Positions 15,857 to 24,453 of a stretch of DNA of 28,203 nucleotides are shown here, in pieces. Numbering within the stretch: the stretch's first letter is position 1; every line of letters starts with the position of its first letter. Source of the DNA: Coriobacteriaceae bacterium AM100-PB1-1D-6A (GTDB lineage: Bacteria; Actinomycetota; Coriobacteriia; Coriobacteriales; Coriobacteriaceae); the NCBI GenBank assembly GCA_027660625.1, contig JAQDNC010000020.1:1-28203 (forward strand), given 5' to 3'. The translations under genes and the position numbers were made by a program. The notes beneath the pieces were generated by a model. That model made no database searches and was not told the origin of the DNA. It was given only the letters and a program-made list of their open reading frames with translations.

Positions 15857-17127
15857 TGAAACAGGAAACCAACACCGCTGCTACCACGCTCGAGCAGGTC
15901 AACGCTATGCCGGCCGCCACTTGGGGCTGGCTCAAGATGAACCAGACCAAGCTCGAGCTTTCGGACGAACTTGCCGCCGCTCCCGCCGAGGCCGTTGAGG
16001 TCGAGGGCCTGGACGAGCAGTTTGCCGGCTCGGCCGACGCCTTCGATACCGCCATGGACGCCATGGCCGAGCGCTTCCCCGAGCGCCGTGCCTCCGCCCC
16101 CGGCGACGCCGTCGACCGCGCCCGCATCACGCCCGAGACCGAGCTCGACGTGCCCGCCACCTCCGTCTACCAGGCCGGCGCTATCAAGCTCGAAGAGGAG
16201 CTCTCCCCCGCTGAGGCCTTCGAGACCGGCATGGGCGAGGCCGCCTACACCTATCTGGCCGATCACGCCACCAAGCGCGTCGTCATCGATGTGCCCGCGT
16301 ACGGACGCGCCACGGTTACCGTGCGCGTGAGCGGTGTCGACGCCGCCGCGGCCATCGCCGCTATCGATGTCGTCGCCCGTCCGCAGGCAACGCTCGACCT
16401 GCAGATCGCCCTGGACTCCCCCGTCAACGGCCAAGGCGTCGTGGGCTCCGTGCTGCGCGTGTGCGCTCACGAGTACGCCACCGTCAACGTAACCTGCACG
16501 CAGACGCTCGATGACAGCTGGATCGCGCTCGACGACACCGGTCTGTTCCTGGACGAGGGCGCGCGCGTCAACGTGCAGCACACCGTTCTGGGTGCCGGCG
16601 CCAGCGCCACCGGCCTTGCCGGCGACCTGCTGGGCGACACCGCCAAGGTGACCATCGATACCGATTACCTGGGTGCCCGCGAACAGGTGCGTGACTTTAA
16701 CTACGAGCTGCGCCACCGCGGCCGCAAGACCGAGTGCGAGATCGACGCCAACGGCGTGCTGACCGGCACGTCAAAGAAGGTCTACCGCGGCACCATCGAC
16801 CTCGTGCACGGCTGCAAGGGTGCCGTCGGCACCGAGCGCGAGACGGTGCTCTTGGCCAACAAGGGCGTCGACAACAAGACCGTTCCCGTCATCCTCTGCG
16901 ACGAGGACGACGTCGCCGGCAACCACGGCGCCACCATCGGTCACGTCCGCGACGAGCAGCTGTTCTACCTCGCCTGCCGCGGCCTTGACCAAAACGCCGC
17001 CGAGGACCTGTTCATCCGCGCCAAGCTGGAGGACGCCGCGCTTTCCGCCATCGACGAGCGCACCCGCGCCGCCGTCGTTCGCTTGGGCAACAACCTAATC
17101 GACAACTTTGAGGAGGAGCTCGCATGA
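15856..17127 (+). CDS. sufD: SufD, Fe-S cluster assembly subunit
   Basis: 423 residues, paralogous to SufB and forming the heterodimer part of SufBC2D. The C-terminal core holds GNHGATIGHVRDEQLFYLA with the histidine pair that corresponds to the conserved SufD His, followed by CRGLDQNAAEDLFI. The N-terminal 130 residues are Ala/Glu-rich and less conserved, with MPAATWGWLKMNQ, a typical SufD start region. It overlaps sufB by one base and sufS by four (ATGA), showing tight coupling. Confidence 0.94.
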   Translation: MKQETNTAATTLEQVNAMPAATWGWLKMNQTKLELSDELAAAPAEAVEVEGLDEQFAGSADAFDTAMDAMAERFPERRASAPGDAVDRARITPETELDVPATSVYQAGAIKLEEELSPAEAFETGMGEAAYTYLADHATKRVVIDVPAYGRATVTVRVSGVDAAAAIAAIDVVARPQATLDLQIALDSPVNGQGVVGSVLRVCAHEYATVNVTCTQTLDDSWIALDDTGLFLDEGARVNVQHTVLGAGASATGLAGDLLGDTAKVTIDTDYLGAREQVRDFNYELRHRGRKTECEIDANGVLTGTSKKVYRGTIDLVHGCKGAVGTERETVLLANKGVDNKTVPVILCDEDDVAGNHGATIGHVRDEQLFYLACRGLDQNAAEDLFIRAKLEDAALSAIDERTRAAVVRLGNNLIDNFEEELA

Positions 17128-18449
17128 TCGACACCGAGCACGTTAAATGCGATACCTGTACTGCCCCCGAGCCCATGGAGCTCGACGCCAGCGACGAGGC
17201 CTCGCGCGGCTGGCCTACCGTCGACATCGAGACCAATCCCTACAAGGCGCAGTTCCCGCTGTTCCAGCAGCACCCCGAAATCGCCTTCCTCGATAGCGCC
17301 GCTACCGCACAGCGCCCCGCCTGCGTGCTCGACGCCGAGCGCGACTTCTACCAGCGCATGAACGCCAACCCCCTGCGCGGCCTGTACTCGCTGTCCGTCG
17401 AGGCCACCGAGGCTATCGCGAAGGTGCGCCAGCAGATCGCCGATGTCATCGGCGCCCCCCAGGCCAACGAGGTCGTCTTCACCCGCAACACGAGCGAGTC
17501 GCTCAACCTGGTCGCCAAGAGCTTTGCGCCCACGGTGCTGGAGCCGGGCGACGAGGTCGTCATCACCATCATGGAGCACCACTCCAACCTGATCCCGTGG
17601 CAGCAGGTCTGCCGCGAGACCGGCGCCAAGCTCGTCTACCTCTACCCCACCAAGACCGGCCAGCTAACGACCGAGGAGGTTCTGTCCAAGGTGGGCCCCA
17701 AGACCAAGATCTTGGCCGTGGGTCAGGTCTCTAACGTGATGGGCGTTGAGAATCCGGTCAAGAACCTCGGCAAGCTCGTGCACAAGTACGGCGGCTATCT
17801 GGTCGTCGACGGTGCGCAGTCGCTGCCGCACATGCCGGTCGATGTGGCCGATCTGGGAGCCGATTTCTTTGCCTTTAGCGCGCACAAGGCCATGGGCCCC
17901 ATGGGCATCGGCGTGCTGTGGGGCAATATGGACCTGCTCAACGCCATGCCGCCCATGCTTACCGGCGGCGAGATGATCGACTCGGTCACCGAGCAAGACG
18001 CCGTCTGGGCGCCCGTCCCCGAGAAATTCGAGGCCGGCACGCAGGACGCCGCCGGCATCTTCGCCACGGGCGCGGCGCTTGACTACCTGGTCAACACGGT
18101 AGGCTACGAAAACATCCAGACCCGTGAGAAGGCACTCGTCCACTACCTGATGGGCGAGCTCATGCAGCTCGACTTTGTCCAGATCATCGGCTCCATCTAT
18201 TGGGACAACCACCACGGCGTCGTCAGCTTTAACGTCAAGGGCATCCACCCGCACGATGTCGCGAGCATCATGGACATGGACGGCGTTTGCATCCGCGCCG
18301 GTCACCACTGCGCGCAGCCTCTGCTCACCTGGCTGGGCGTCGAGAACCTTGCCTGCTGCCGCGCCAGCGTGGCCTTCTACAACGACAAGGCCGATATCGA
18401 CAAGTTCATCGCCGGCCTGCATCACGTTTGGAGCACGTTCAATGGGTAA
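17124..18449 (+). CDS. sufS: SufS, cysteine desulfurase
   Basis: 441 residues, class V PLP aminotransferase fold. It removes sulfur from L-cysteine, giving alanine and a persulfide that SufU accepts. The PLP lysine is K255 in FSAHKAMGPMG, with ITIMEHHSNLIPWQ and VDGAQSLPH as further cofactor contacts. The catalytic cysteine is C412 in ACCRAS, preceded by another Cys, and IRAGHHCAQPL is intact. About 40 residues at the N-terminus precede the usual family start and include a CDTC pair (residues 9-12), which is unusual. Start ATG overlaps the sufD stop. Confidence 0.95.
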   Translation: MIDTEHVKCDTCTAPEPMELDASDEASRGWPTVDIETNPYKAQFPLFQQHPEIAFLDSAATAQRPACVLDAERDFYQRMNANPLRGLYSLSVEATEAIAKVRQQIADVIGAPQANEVVFTRNTSESLNLVAKSFAPTVLEPGDEVVITIMEHHSNLIPWQQVCRETGAKLVYLYPTKTGQLTTEEVLSKVGPKTKILAVGQVSNVMGVENPVKNLGKLVHKYGGYLVVDGAQSLPHMPVDVADLGADFFAFSAHKAMGPMGIGVLWGNMDLLNAMPPMLTGGEMIDSVTEQDAVWAPVPEKFEAGTQDAAGIFATGAALDYLVNTVGYENIQTREKALVHYLMGELMQLDFVQIIGSIYWDNHHGVVSFNVKGIHPHDVASIMDMDGVCIRAGHHCAQPLLTWLGVENLACCRASVAFYNDKADIDKFIAGLHHVWSTFNG

Positions 18450-18864
18450 TCTGTACACCTCTACCACGTTTATGGAGCACAACTCGCACCCCGACTACAA
18501 GTACGAGATGGATGCCCCCACGCACGAGCACGACGGCATCAACCCCAGCTGCGGCGATGAGCTCACTCTGCAGCTGCGTGTCGAGAACAACGTGATCGAG
18601 GAGGCCTCCTTTACCGGTCACGGCTGCGCCATCAGCCAGGCCAGCGCCGATATCATGGCCGAGCTCATCACCGGCGAGACGGTCGAGGAAGCACGTCGTC
18701 TGGCAGGGCTTTTCCTCGCCATGATCCGTGGCGAGCAGCTCTCCGAGGAAGACCTGGAAGACCTGGACGAGGCCGCCCAGCTCCAGGACATCTCGCACAT
18801 GCCCGCCCGCGTCAAATGCGCCGAGTTAGCCTGGCGCACCCTCGACGGCATGCTCGAAGGGTAA
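18442..18864 (+). CDS. sufU: SufU, zinc-dependent sulfurtransferase
   Basis: 140 residues, IscU-like fold. The ligands known for SufU are present: C37 and D39 in SCGDEL, C62 in GHGCAISQAS and C126 in RVKCAELAW. It also has the extra loop between the second and third cysteines that separates SufU from IscU. SufU binds zinc and takes the persulfide from SufS to the SufBCD scaffold. The ATG at 18442 lies 8 bp inside the end of sufS. Last gene of the operon, closed by a terminator 41 bp later. Confidence 0.95.
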   Translation: MGNLYTSTTFMEHNSHPDYKYEMDAPTHEHDGINPSCGDELTLQLRVENNVIEEASFTGHGCAISQASADIMAELITGETVEEARRLAGLFLAMIRGEQLSEEDLEDLDEAAQLQDISHMPARVKCAELAWRTLDGMLEG

Positions 18865-18904
18865 ACTAGCCAGAAGCGGATGCCCCAGATCAAAGGGTTT
18901 GATT

Positions 18905-18938
18905 GCCGAGCCGCCCAATACGGGCGGCTCGGCTTTTT
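18905..18938 (+). terminator. Rho-independent terminator of the suf operon
   Basis: Perfect 12-bp stem GCCGAGCCGCCC / GGGCGGCTCGGC (18905-18916 with 18922-18933), loop AATAC, then TTTTT. Confidence 0.92.
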
Positions 18939-19535
18939 CATAACGCCTCGGACACACAAAGTTCGCGCGTCCGGCGCTCGCCCTGTCATTTACCGAACAG
19001 CCAGCCGCAAACACGGACGTTTTCCACAGTGCCAACGGCTAGCGACAGAGCCACGGGCACCCCAAGCAACGCCCCATGCCCCGTCCTGCTGGGCTCCGGT
19101 TCGCTTCGCGCCCGCCACAGACGGGTCCCATAGGGTGCGGCGTGCATTTTTGCGAGCTTTCAGCACGCCAAGTTGCGTGTATACGCATTGAAAGCGTTAA
19201 TCAACGTCTCCAGGCACCCTTTTATATCGTTTTAGAACAAGCATGGTGGTCTCAGGGGTCACAAGCATGCGCTTTGGAGGCACATCGGCAGGCATAAATG
19301 GCTTCGGGACCCATATATTTCAAGATTACGGCGGTGCCGACAGCACCACGATGCTGAAAACTCCGCTTTTTGCACGGTGTGGACGGGGGTAGGCGCGGGT
19401 AAAACCGGACTGAGCCGTATTTTTATGCAAGACGGCAATCGTTCTATGCATATCAAGAAGTGCAGTCAGCGTACCAAGCATTTAGAACGCAGGTTGCGGC
19501 GCATGAACGACCCCAGCCGCGGTGCACAGGCAGCC
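18939..19535. other. 600-bp intergenic region without a convincing gene
   Basis: Between the suf terminator and the transposase-like gene. No frame has a ribosome-binding site with a family-like product. Visible structure: a small hairpin GGTGC/GCACC at 19333-19347 and a 32-codon minus-strand open frame 19295-19197 without a ribosome-binding site. Composition becomes more A+T-rich from about 19140. Being next to a REP-type transposase homologue, it is where repeated palindromic elements could be sought. Confidence 0.5.
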
Positions 19536-20348
19536 CTACATCACGTTTCCGCCAGCCCGCATCGCCGTCCCCGTGCGGGTCCGCACAATACGAGAAACCG
19601 TACTTTTGCCAATCCCGGTATAGTGCTCAATCTGACGCACCGTAAATCCGGCATCGCGCAATCCAACGATAACGGCATCGCGCCGCGCCGGCGGTGCGGC
19701 TTTAACCCCGTGGAGCGGAGCCCCGAGGCTCTTCGCCAACCTGTCGGCAAAGGCGTGGCGTTCCCACTCCGTCTCTTTCATATCGCACAGCACCGGTTCG
19801 CCGCCGTCGGGCATCGCTAGCGAATAGGCAATAAAGCCCTCGGCAGAACCAAAAAGTTCAAGTACACAAGAAGGATCGGAAAATCCCCTCGTGACATCGG
19901 CCGCATCGCTGTCGTAAGCGCGCAGATGCTCCGCAAAGCTGCTCCAGGGATAACGCTCGATTAGGCTAATGCCCTCCTCCTGCGGATCGGCGTGTACGGA
20001 GCGAATAGCCTCCATCACCTGCCAGTCGGTATCGAGCGAGCGGCGCTCAAAACGCTCACGAAATAGGCAGCCTGCGCGCCCAGCGCGCTTATTGAACCGA
20101 CGAGCATACGTCAACAGCAGCCGCTGCATAGCAGCGCTCATTTCGTCCTCGTAATCCAAAAGCACCAGATCCACGTAGTCGCTCATGAGACACCAGGCCA
20201 CAATCGTCACCTGGGCATCGCGGCAGCAGTCGCGCATCAGTTCCAAAAACTCCCACCGGTCCTCGTCGCTCTCAAAGATCAACTGCCCGCCCATACCGCG
20301 GGCACAAACATGGTAAAAACCGGTGATCGTTTTCCAAACGCGCTGCAT
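19536..20348 (-). CDS. RAYT-type (Y1 transposase, TnpA-REP) protein with lost catalytic residues and C-terminal HTH
   Basis: 270 residues. Clear Y1/REP-associated transposase outline: GFYHVCARG at 10-18, IFESDEDRWEFLEL at 24-37, RRFNKRAGRAGCLFRERF in the middle. The HUH motif, normally NHxH after WCLM, here reads DYVD (57-60), so both metal-binding histidines are gone. The region of the catalytic tyrosine reads AIRSVHADP where YIxxNP-type sequence is usual. Residues about 225-258 form a helix-turn-helix (RDAGFTVRQIEHYTGIGKST). It should not nick DNA; a domesticated DNA-binding role or a dead relic is inferred. The frame is intact and has GAAGGGAG before ATG 20348, which favours selection. G+C content fits the genome. 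Confidence 0.85.
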   Translation of the reverse strand: MQRVWKTITGFYHVCARGMGGQLIFESDEDRWEFLELMRDCCRDAQVTIVAWCLMSDYVDLVLLDYEDEMSAAMQRLLLTYARRFNKRAGRAGCLFRERFERRSLDTDWQVMEAIRSVHADPQEEGISLIERYPWSSFAEHLRAYDSDAADVTRGFSDPSCVLELFGSAEGFIAYSLAMPDGGEPVLCDMKETEWERHAFADRLAKSLGAPLHGVKAAPPARRDAVIVGLRDAGFTVRQIEHYTGIGKSTVSRIVRTRTGTAMRAGGNVM

Positions 20349-20751
20349 GGCGCTCCCTTCGCCGGGATCTGCTTACCATCCAATACATCACGATTGAAAC
20401 GTGCCATCAAAACATTCACGCAAAATGGCACCCGTCGACGGTAAAAGGCGGCAATCCGATGGCGAACGGCAATATAGCCACAGGTCAGGCAACGCTGTCT
20501 TGCCAAAAGCTAATCAAAACCTTGATAAAAACTGACACCCTACAAAATGTCGCTTGACCGCAAATAGTCTGGTTAAATCGTTTCAATTAAAACTTCCGGA
20601 CTTCTCGCTACGAAAACTGAGCCGTTCACCGAATATTCCGTGCATTTCGCGGTATTATAAGGGTTGCATGTCATGTCCCTTTCGAAGGGTCGCCCGGCAA
20701 TCGCCAGCCACGACCCCCAGACGGGACGCCAACACGATAGAGAGGAGAGGC
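20349..20751. promoter_or_regulatory. 403-bp divergent intergenic region
   Basis: Lies between the RAYT-like gene (minus) and the NifU-like gene (plus). It holds an inverted repeat GTGCCAT (20401-20407) / ATGGCAC (20425-20431) separated by 17 bp, and a TATTAT at 20653-20658 that may be the -10 of the downstream operon, about 95 bp before its ATG. No -35 is clear. An in-frame TTG-initiated extension of the downstream gene through this region is not protein-like. Confidence 0.4.
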
Positions 20752-21486
20752 ATGCAGTACTCACAGGAAGTGGAGAACATGTGCCCCGTTGCCAAGGGTG
20801 CATACCACGGCCCCGCACCCATCCCCGAGGAGGGCAAGTGGGTCCAGGCTAAGGAGATTTCCGACATCTCCGGTCTTACGCACGGTGTGGGTTGGTGCGC
20901 ACCTCAGCAGGGCGCTTGCAAGCTCACGCTGAACGTCAAGGACGGCATCATCGAGGAGGCCCTCGTTGAGACCATCGGCTGCTCGGGCATGACCCACTCT
21001 GCCGCCATGGCTTCCGAGATCCTTCCCGGTAAGACCATCCTCGAGGCCCTCAACACCGACCTCGTCTGCGACGCCATCAACGTTGCTATGCGCGAGATCT
21101 TCCTGCAGATCGTTTACGGCCGCAGCCAGACCGCGTTCTCCGAGGGCGGCCTGCCCGTGGGCGCCTCCCTCGACGACCTCGGCAAGGGCCTTCGCTCTCA
21201 GGTCGGCACCATGTTCGGCACCAAGGCCAAGGGCGCTCGTTACCTTGAGCTCGCTCAGGGCTACGTCACCCGCATGGCTCTCAACGACAAGAACGAGATC
21301 ATCGCATTCGAGTTCCTGAACCTCGGCAAGTTCACCGACGCCGTCAAGGCCGGCAAGACCCCCGAGGAGGCCATCGCTGGCGCTATGGGCCACTATGGTC
21401 AGTGGGAGAACGCTGCCAAGTACATCGACCCGCGCACCGACGAGGAGACTCACTCCGTCGCCAGCGTGTTCCCGGTTCACGAGTAG
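20752..21486 (+). CDS. NifU/IscU-like Fe-S scaffold domain protein paired with GGGtGRT protein
   Basis: 244 residues. The part from about 45 to 120 resembles the NifU N-terminal/IscU scaffold: GACKLTLNV with C56 (and C49), IGCSGMTHSAAMAS with C77, PGKTILEAL, then VCDAINVAMREIF with C106. These match the three cluster-ligand positions of IscU-type scaffolds in order. An additional C11 and a distinct C-terminal half (about 120-244) are not in IscU or SufU. It is inferred to bind a cluster or metal, possibly for the GGGtGRT partner encoded 18 bp later. The ATG at 20752 has an ideal GAGAGGAGAGG; the frame is open upstream to 20554 but without a ribosome-binding site. Codon use is strongly biased, suggesting high expression. 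Confidence 0.8.
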   Translation: MQYSQEVENMCPVAKGAYHGPAPIPEEGKWVQAKEISDISGLTHGVGWCAPQQGACKLTLNVKDGIIEEALVETIGCSGMTHSAAMASEILPGKTILEALNTDLVCDAINVAMREIFLQIVYGRSQTAFSEGGLPVGASLDDLGKGLRSQVGTMFGTKAKGARYLELAQGYVTRMALNDKNEIIAFEFLNLGKFTDAVKAGKTPEEAIAGAMGHYGQWENAAKYIDPRTDEETHSVASVFPVHE

Positions 21487-21504
21487 AAAGGGAGGGAAAT
21501 AACT

Positions 21505-22509
21505 ATGACTGTTACGTTCGAAGGTTACGAGCGCCGCGCTGACAAGATCAACAAGTGCCTCGCCGACAACGGCATCGCCTCCCTCGAGGAAGCTCTGCAG
21601 ATCTGCACCGACAAGGGCTTCAACCCGCGTGAGATCGTCAACAACACCCAGTCCATCGCCTTCCAGAACGCCGAGTGGGCCTACACCCTCGGCTGCGCTC
21701 TCGCTGTCAAGCGTGGCGCCAAGACCGCTTCTGAGGCTGCCGCCATCATCGGCGAGGGCATCCAGGCCTTCACCGTTCCCGGCTCCGTCGCCGAGGACCG
21801 CAAGGTCGGTCTGGGCCACGGCAACCTGGGCGCTATGCTGCTCTCCGACGACACCGAGTGCTTCGCCTTCCTGGCTGGTCACGAGTCCTTCGCTGCTGCT
21901 GAGGGTGCTATCGGCCTGGCTCTGAACGCCAACAAGGCTCGTAAGAAGCCGCTGCGCGTTATCCTCAACGGTCTGGGCAAGGACGCTGCTCAGATCATCG
22001 CCCGCATCAACGGCTTCACCTATGTGAAGACCCAGTTCGACTACTACACGGGCGAGCTCAAGGTCGTCGAGACCATCCCCTACTCCGATGGTCCCCGCGC
22101 TGCCGTTAACTGCTACGGCTCCGACGACGTCCGCGAGGGCGTTGCCATCATGTGGCACGAGAACGTCGACATCTCGATCACCGGTAACTCCACCAACCCC
22201 ACGCGCTTCCAGCACCCCGTCGCTGGCACCTACAAGAAGGAGCGCCTCGAGGCTGGCAAGAAGTACTTCTCCGTCGCTTCTGGTGGCGGCACTGGCCGTA
22301 CCCTGCACCCGGACAACATGGGCGCCGGCCCCGCCTCTTACGGCATGACCGACACCATGGGCCGTATGCACTCCGACGCCCAGTTCGCTGGTTCTTCCTC
22401 CGTGCCTGCGCACGTCGACATGATGGGTCTCATCGGCATGGGCAACAACCCCATGGTCGGTGCCACCGTCGCCTGCGCTGTCGCCGTCGAGGAGGCCCTC
22501 AAGGCCTAA
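21505..22509 (+). CDS. GGGtGRT family protein (function unknown)
   Basis: 334 residues. The naming motif GGGTGRT is at 260-266, within VASGGGTGRTLHPDNMGAG, and is followed by further Gly/Met-rich sequence (GMTDTMGRMHSD, MMGLIGMGNNPMVG). The family is widespread in anaerobes and usually sits beside a NifU-like gene, as here; its reaction is not established to my knowledge. Glycine-rich turns with conserved Arg, His and Asp suggest a nucleotide- or metal-binding site, but that is inference. Soluble, no signal peptide. GGGAGGGAA precedes ATG 21505. Codon use is as strongly biased as in the partner gene. A perfect terminator follows. Confidence 0.85.
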   Translation: MTVTFEGYERRADKINKCLADNGIASLEEALQICTDKGFNPREIVNNTQSIAFQNAEWAYTLGCALAVKRGAKTASEAAAIIGEGIQAFTVPGSVAEDRKVGLGHGNLGAMLLSDDTECFAFLAGHESFAAAEGAIGLALNANKARKKPLRVILNGLGKDAAQIIARINGFTYVKTQFDYYTGELKVVETIPYSDGPRAAVNCYGSDDVREGVAIMWHENVDISITGNSTNPTRFQHPVAGTYKKERLEAGKKYFSVASGGGTGRTLHPDNMGAGPASYGMTDTMGRMHSDAQFAGSSSVPAHVDMMGLIGMGNNPMVGATVACAVAVEEALKA

Positions 22510-22544
22510 TCGCGCCCGCGCGATGCTCATACAGTTGAGCTTTG

Positions 22545-22577
22545 GAGCCGCTACCTTTCGAGGTAGCGGCTCTTTTT
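22545..22577 (+). terminator. Rho-independent terminator of the NifU-like/GGGtGRT operon
   Basis: Perfect 12-bp stem GAGCCGCTACCT / AGGTAGCGGCTC (22545-22556 with 22561-22572), loop TTCG, then TTTTT. Confidence 0.95.
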
Positions 22578-22765
22578 GTTTACGCTGTCGCAGGGTAGCT
22601 AATGCCGATATATCAGTTGGGGCGAAATACGAGATGAGACGAGATGGAACGTCAGAGTGTCCATGACGCCCACCTGTCATATTTGCCCTTTACCGATTTG
22701 CCGAGTCTTTGCGATACCTTTGCCGATCACCCGTGCGACAATGCGCCGGACGAGAAAGGAATCCG

Positions 22766-24292
22766 ATGGAATCGACTGATGTACTGGTAATTGGATCTGG
22801 CATTGCGGGCCTTTGCGCCGCCATCGAAGCGGCACGCACGGGTGCAGCCGTCACTGTGGCAAGCGCCGGCAAGACCATGAGTGGATCGAGCTTCTTCCCC
22901 GGAACCTGGGGCCTGGGGCTTATCGGACCCGTTAACGAAGACGACGAACAAGACTTCATCGACACCATTCAGACCGTTGGTGGCGGCGTCGCCGACCCCG
23001 AGCTTGTCCAGACGTTTGTGCACGGCATTCCCCAGGCAATTGAATGGCTCGAGCAAGACCTGGGCGTTGAGCTCCAGCGTCCGCAAAGCGCTGAGAGCGC
23101 TCAGCAAAAGCAGTTTATTCCCTGCTTTGACCACAAGACGCGCATGTGGCGCGGCCTCACCCGCAAGCCCCTTGAGGACGCATGTATGGCCCAGATCGAG
23201 TCGCTCGGCATTCGCCTGCTCCCCCGCCATGAGCTTATCGATCTTGTTGAGAACACGAACGGCAGAATCACCGGAACCGTGCTCTACGACCTTACCGAAA
23301 ATCGAATCGTGCCCTTTGCTGCCAAGGCCACGATCATCGCAGCCGGTGGCACAGGCGGCCTGTTCGAGCGCGGCCTTACGTCGGCTGATGTGCTCAGCTC
23401 CTCGCAGGCCATCGCGCTGGCGCACGGCGCAACACTTACTAATATAGAGTTCATGCAGATGATGCCCGGCTTCATCGAGCCCAAGCGCAACCTGGTCTTC
23501 AACGAGAAAACCTGGCGCTACGTACATGTAGACCAGCCGGTAGATATTGCCGACGACAAGCTGGACGACCTGCTCGAGCAGCGCTCTGGATATGGTCCCT
23601 TCACGTCACGCTTGGCCTCCCGCGCTATCGATCTCGTCATCGATCAGGCAGGTGTCGAAGGCCTGGCACTCCACTACGACTTTCCCCGCGAGGATGTCCC
23701 AGAGTTTGTGCAGACCTTTGCCACCTGGCTGCAAGACGAGCACGGCATCGCCCCGACTGACGAGATGCGCGTTGCGATGTATGCCCACGCCGCCAACGGC
23801 GGCATCAAGATCGATAAGACCGCGCAAACGGGCGTTGAGGGCCTCTACGCTTGCGGTGAGGCGACAGGCGGCATGCACGGCGCCGACCGCATTGGTGGCT
23901 TGTCAAGCGCCAACGGCATCGTGTTCGGGCGCATTGCGGGCGCATCGGCAGCCCAAGCAGCGCTGGACGCTCCTGAGGCGGCCGCACCGATGGATATCGC
24001 CCTCCCCCAGCATGGCATAGCTACAGCAGACGCCGAGCGCCTGACCCGCTGCCTCAAACGCACAATGAGTACCTACTGCATGATCAACAGGACCGAAGCG
24101 GGTCTATCCAAGGCCCTGCAACAGCTTGAAAGCCTGCAAGACGACGCAACGGCGCTGAGCAAGCCACACGCCAATGACAGCGAAATCGCAGCCCTCGCCC
24201 GCCTGCAATCGCAGATTCAACTAGCACAGGAAATGGTCAAAGCCATGCGCAAGCGAACCGAAAGTCTCGGATCGCACTATCGAGCGAATTAA
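22766..24292 (+). CDS. FAD-dependent oxidoreductase, NadB/FrdA flavoprotein superfamily
   Basis: 508 residues. The Rossmann FAD motif GSGIAGLCAA starts at residue 10, with E19-type ribose contact following; AAGGTGGLF near 195 and the C-terminal FAD site LYACGEATGG plus HGADRIGGLSSANG (H371) complete the binding pocket. The fold is that of L-aspartate oxidase and fumarate reductase flavoprotein subunits. The C-terminal helical arm (about 425-508) is like NadB. The usual partners nadA and nadC or frdB are not in the window, so substrate (aspartate, fumarate-like acid or other) is open. GAAAGGA precedes ATG 22766; an upstream frame to 22709 is not family-like. Confidence 0.85.
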   Translation: MESTDVLVIGSGIAGLCAAIEAARTGAAVTVASAGKTMSGSSFFPGTWGLGLIGPVNEDDEQDFIDTIQTVGGGVADPELVQTFVHGIPQAIEWLEQDLGVELQRPQSAESAQQKQFIPCFDHKTRMWRGLTRKPLEDACMAQIESLGIRLLPRHELIDLVENTNGRITGTVLYDLTENRIVPFAAKATIIAAGGTGGLFERGLTSADVLSSSQAIALAHGATLTNIEFMQMMPGFIEPKRNLVFNEKTWRYVHVDQPVDIADDKLDDLLEQRSGYGPFTSRLASRAIDLVIDQAGVEGLALHYDFPREDVPEFVQTFATWLQDEHGIAPTDEMRVAMYAHAANGGIKIDKTAQTGVEGLYACGEATGGMHGADRIGGLSSANGIVFGRIAGASAAQAALDAPEAAAPMDIALPQHGIATADAERLTRCLKRTMSTYCMINRTEAGLSKALQQLESLQDDATALSKPHANDSEIAALARLQSQIQLAQEMVKAMRKRTESLGSHYRAN

Positions 24293-24334
24293 ACTGGACA
24301 CCTATCTAAAGCAAAACACAACTAATCGATATCT

Positions 24335-24370
24335 ATGGGCCCCGTGAACTCGAAGTGGCACGGGGCCCAT
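24335..24370. terminator. Perfect 12-bp hairpin after the flavoprotein gene
   Basis: ATGGGCCCCGTG (24335-24346) pairs with CACGGGGCCCAT (24359-24370), 12-nt loop. There is no T-run on either side, so termination is likely but not textbook. It resembles the GGGCCC-core stem at 10332-10357. Confidence 0.6.
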
Positions 24371-24410
24371 TCGTGTCCGCACGGCAGCGTATCCTAATTC
24401 TGAATACAGA

Positions 24411-24425
24411 GCGGGCAAAGCCCGC
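24411..24425. promoter_or_regulatory. Short inverted repeat before dinD
   Basis: GCGGGC-AAA-GCCCGC, 28 bp before the dinD ATG. It may be an operator or an mRNA stem. No LexA box (GAACN4GTTC or CTGTN8ACAG) was found nearby. Confidence 0.35.
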
Positions 24426-24453
24426 ATAGACAATAGGCCAGCGAGGAGGAGAT

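Noticed and set aside
15706..16716. 336-codon minus-strand open frame over sufB/sufD
   Set aside because: Gly/Val-rich antisense product with no family features; suf genes on the other strand are certain.
19197..19295. 32-codon minus-strand small gene
   Set aside because: No ribosome-binding site and no known family; kept only as an item to look at, not as a CDS.
20761..22680. 639-codon minus-strand open frame over the NifU-like and GGGtGRT genes
   Set aside because: Highly biased codons on the plus strand remove stops from the antisense frame; the product is a Val/Gly/Asp/Leu-rich low-complexity chain typical of such shadows.
24370..24453. LexA/SOS box before dinD
   Set aside because: CTGAATACAG at 24400-24409 is a short palindrome but its spacing does not fit the known LexA consensus of either E. 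coli or Gram-positives.
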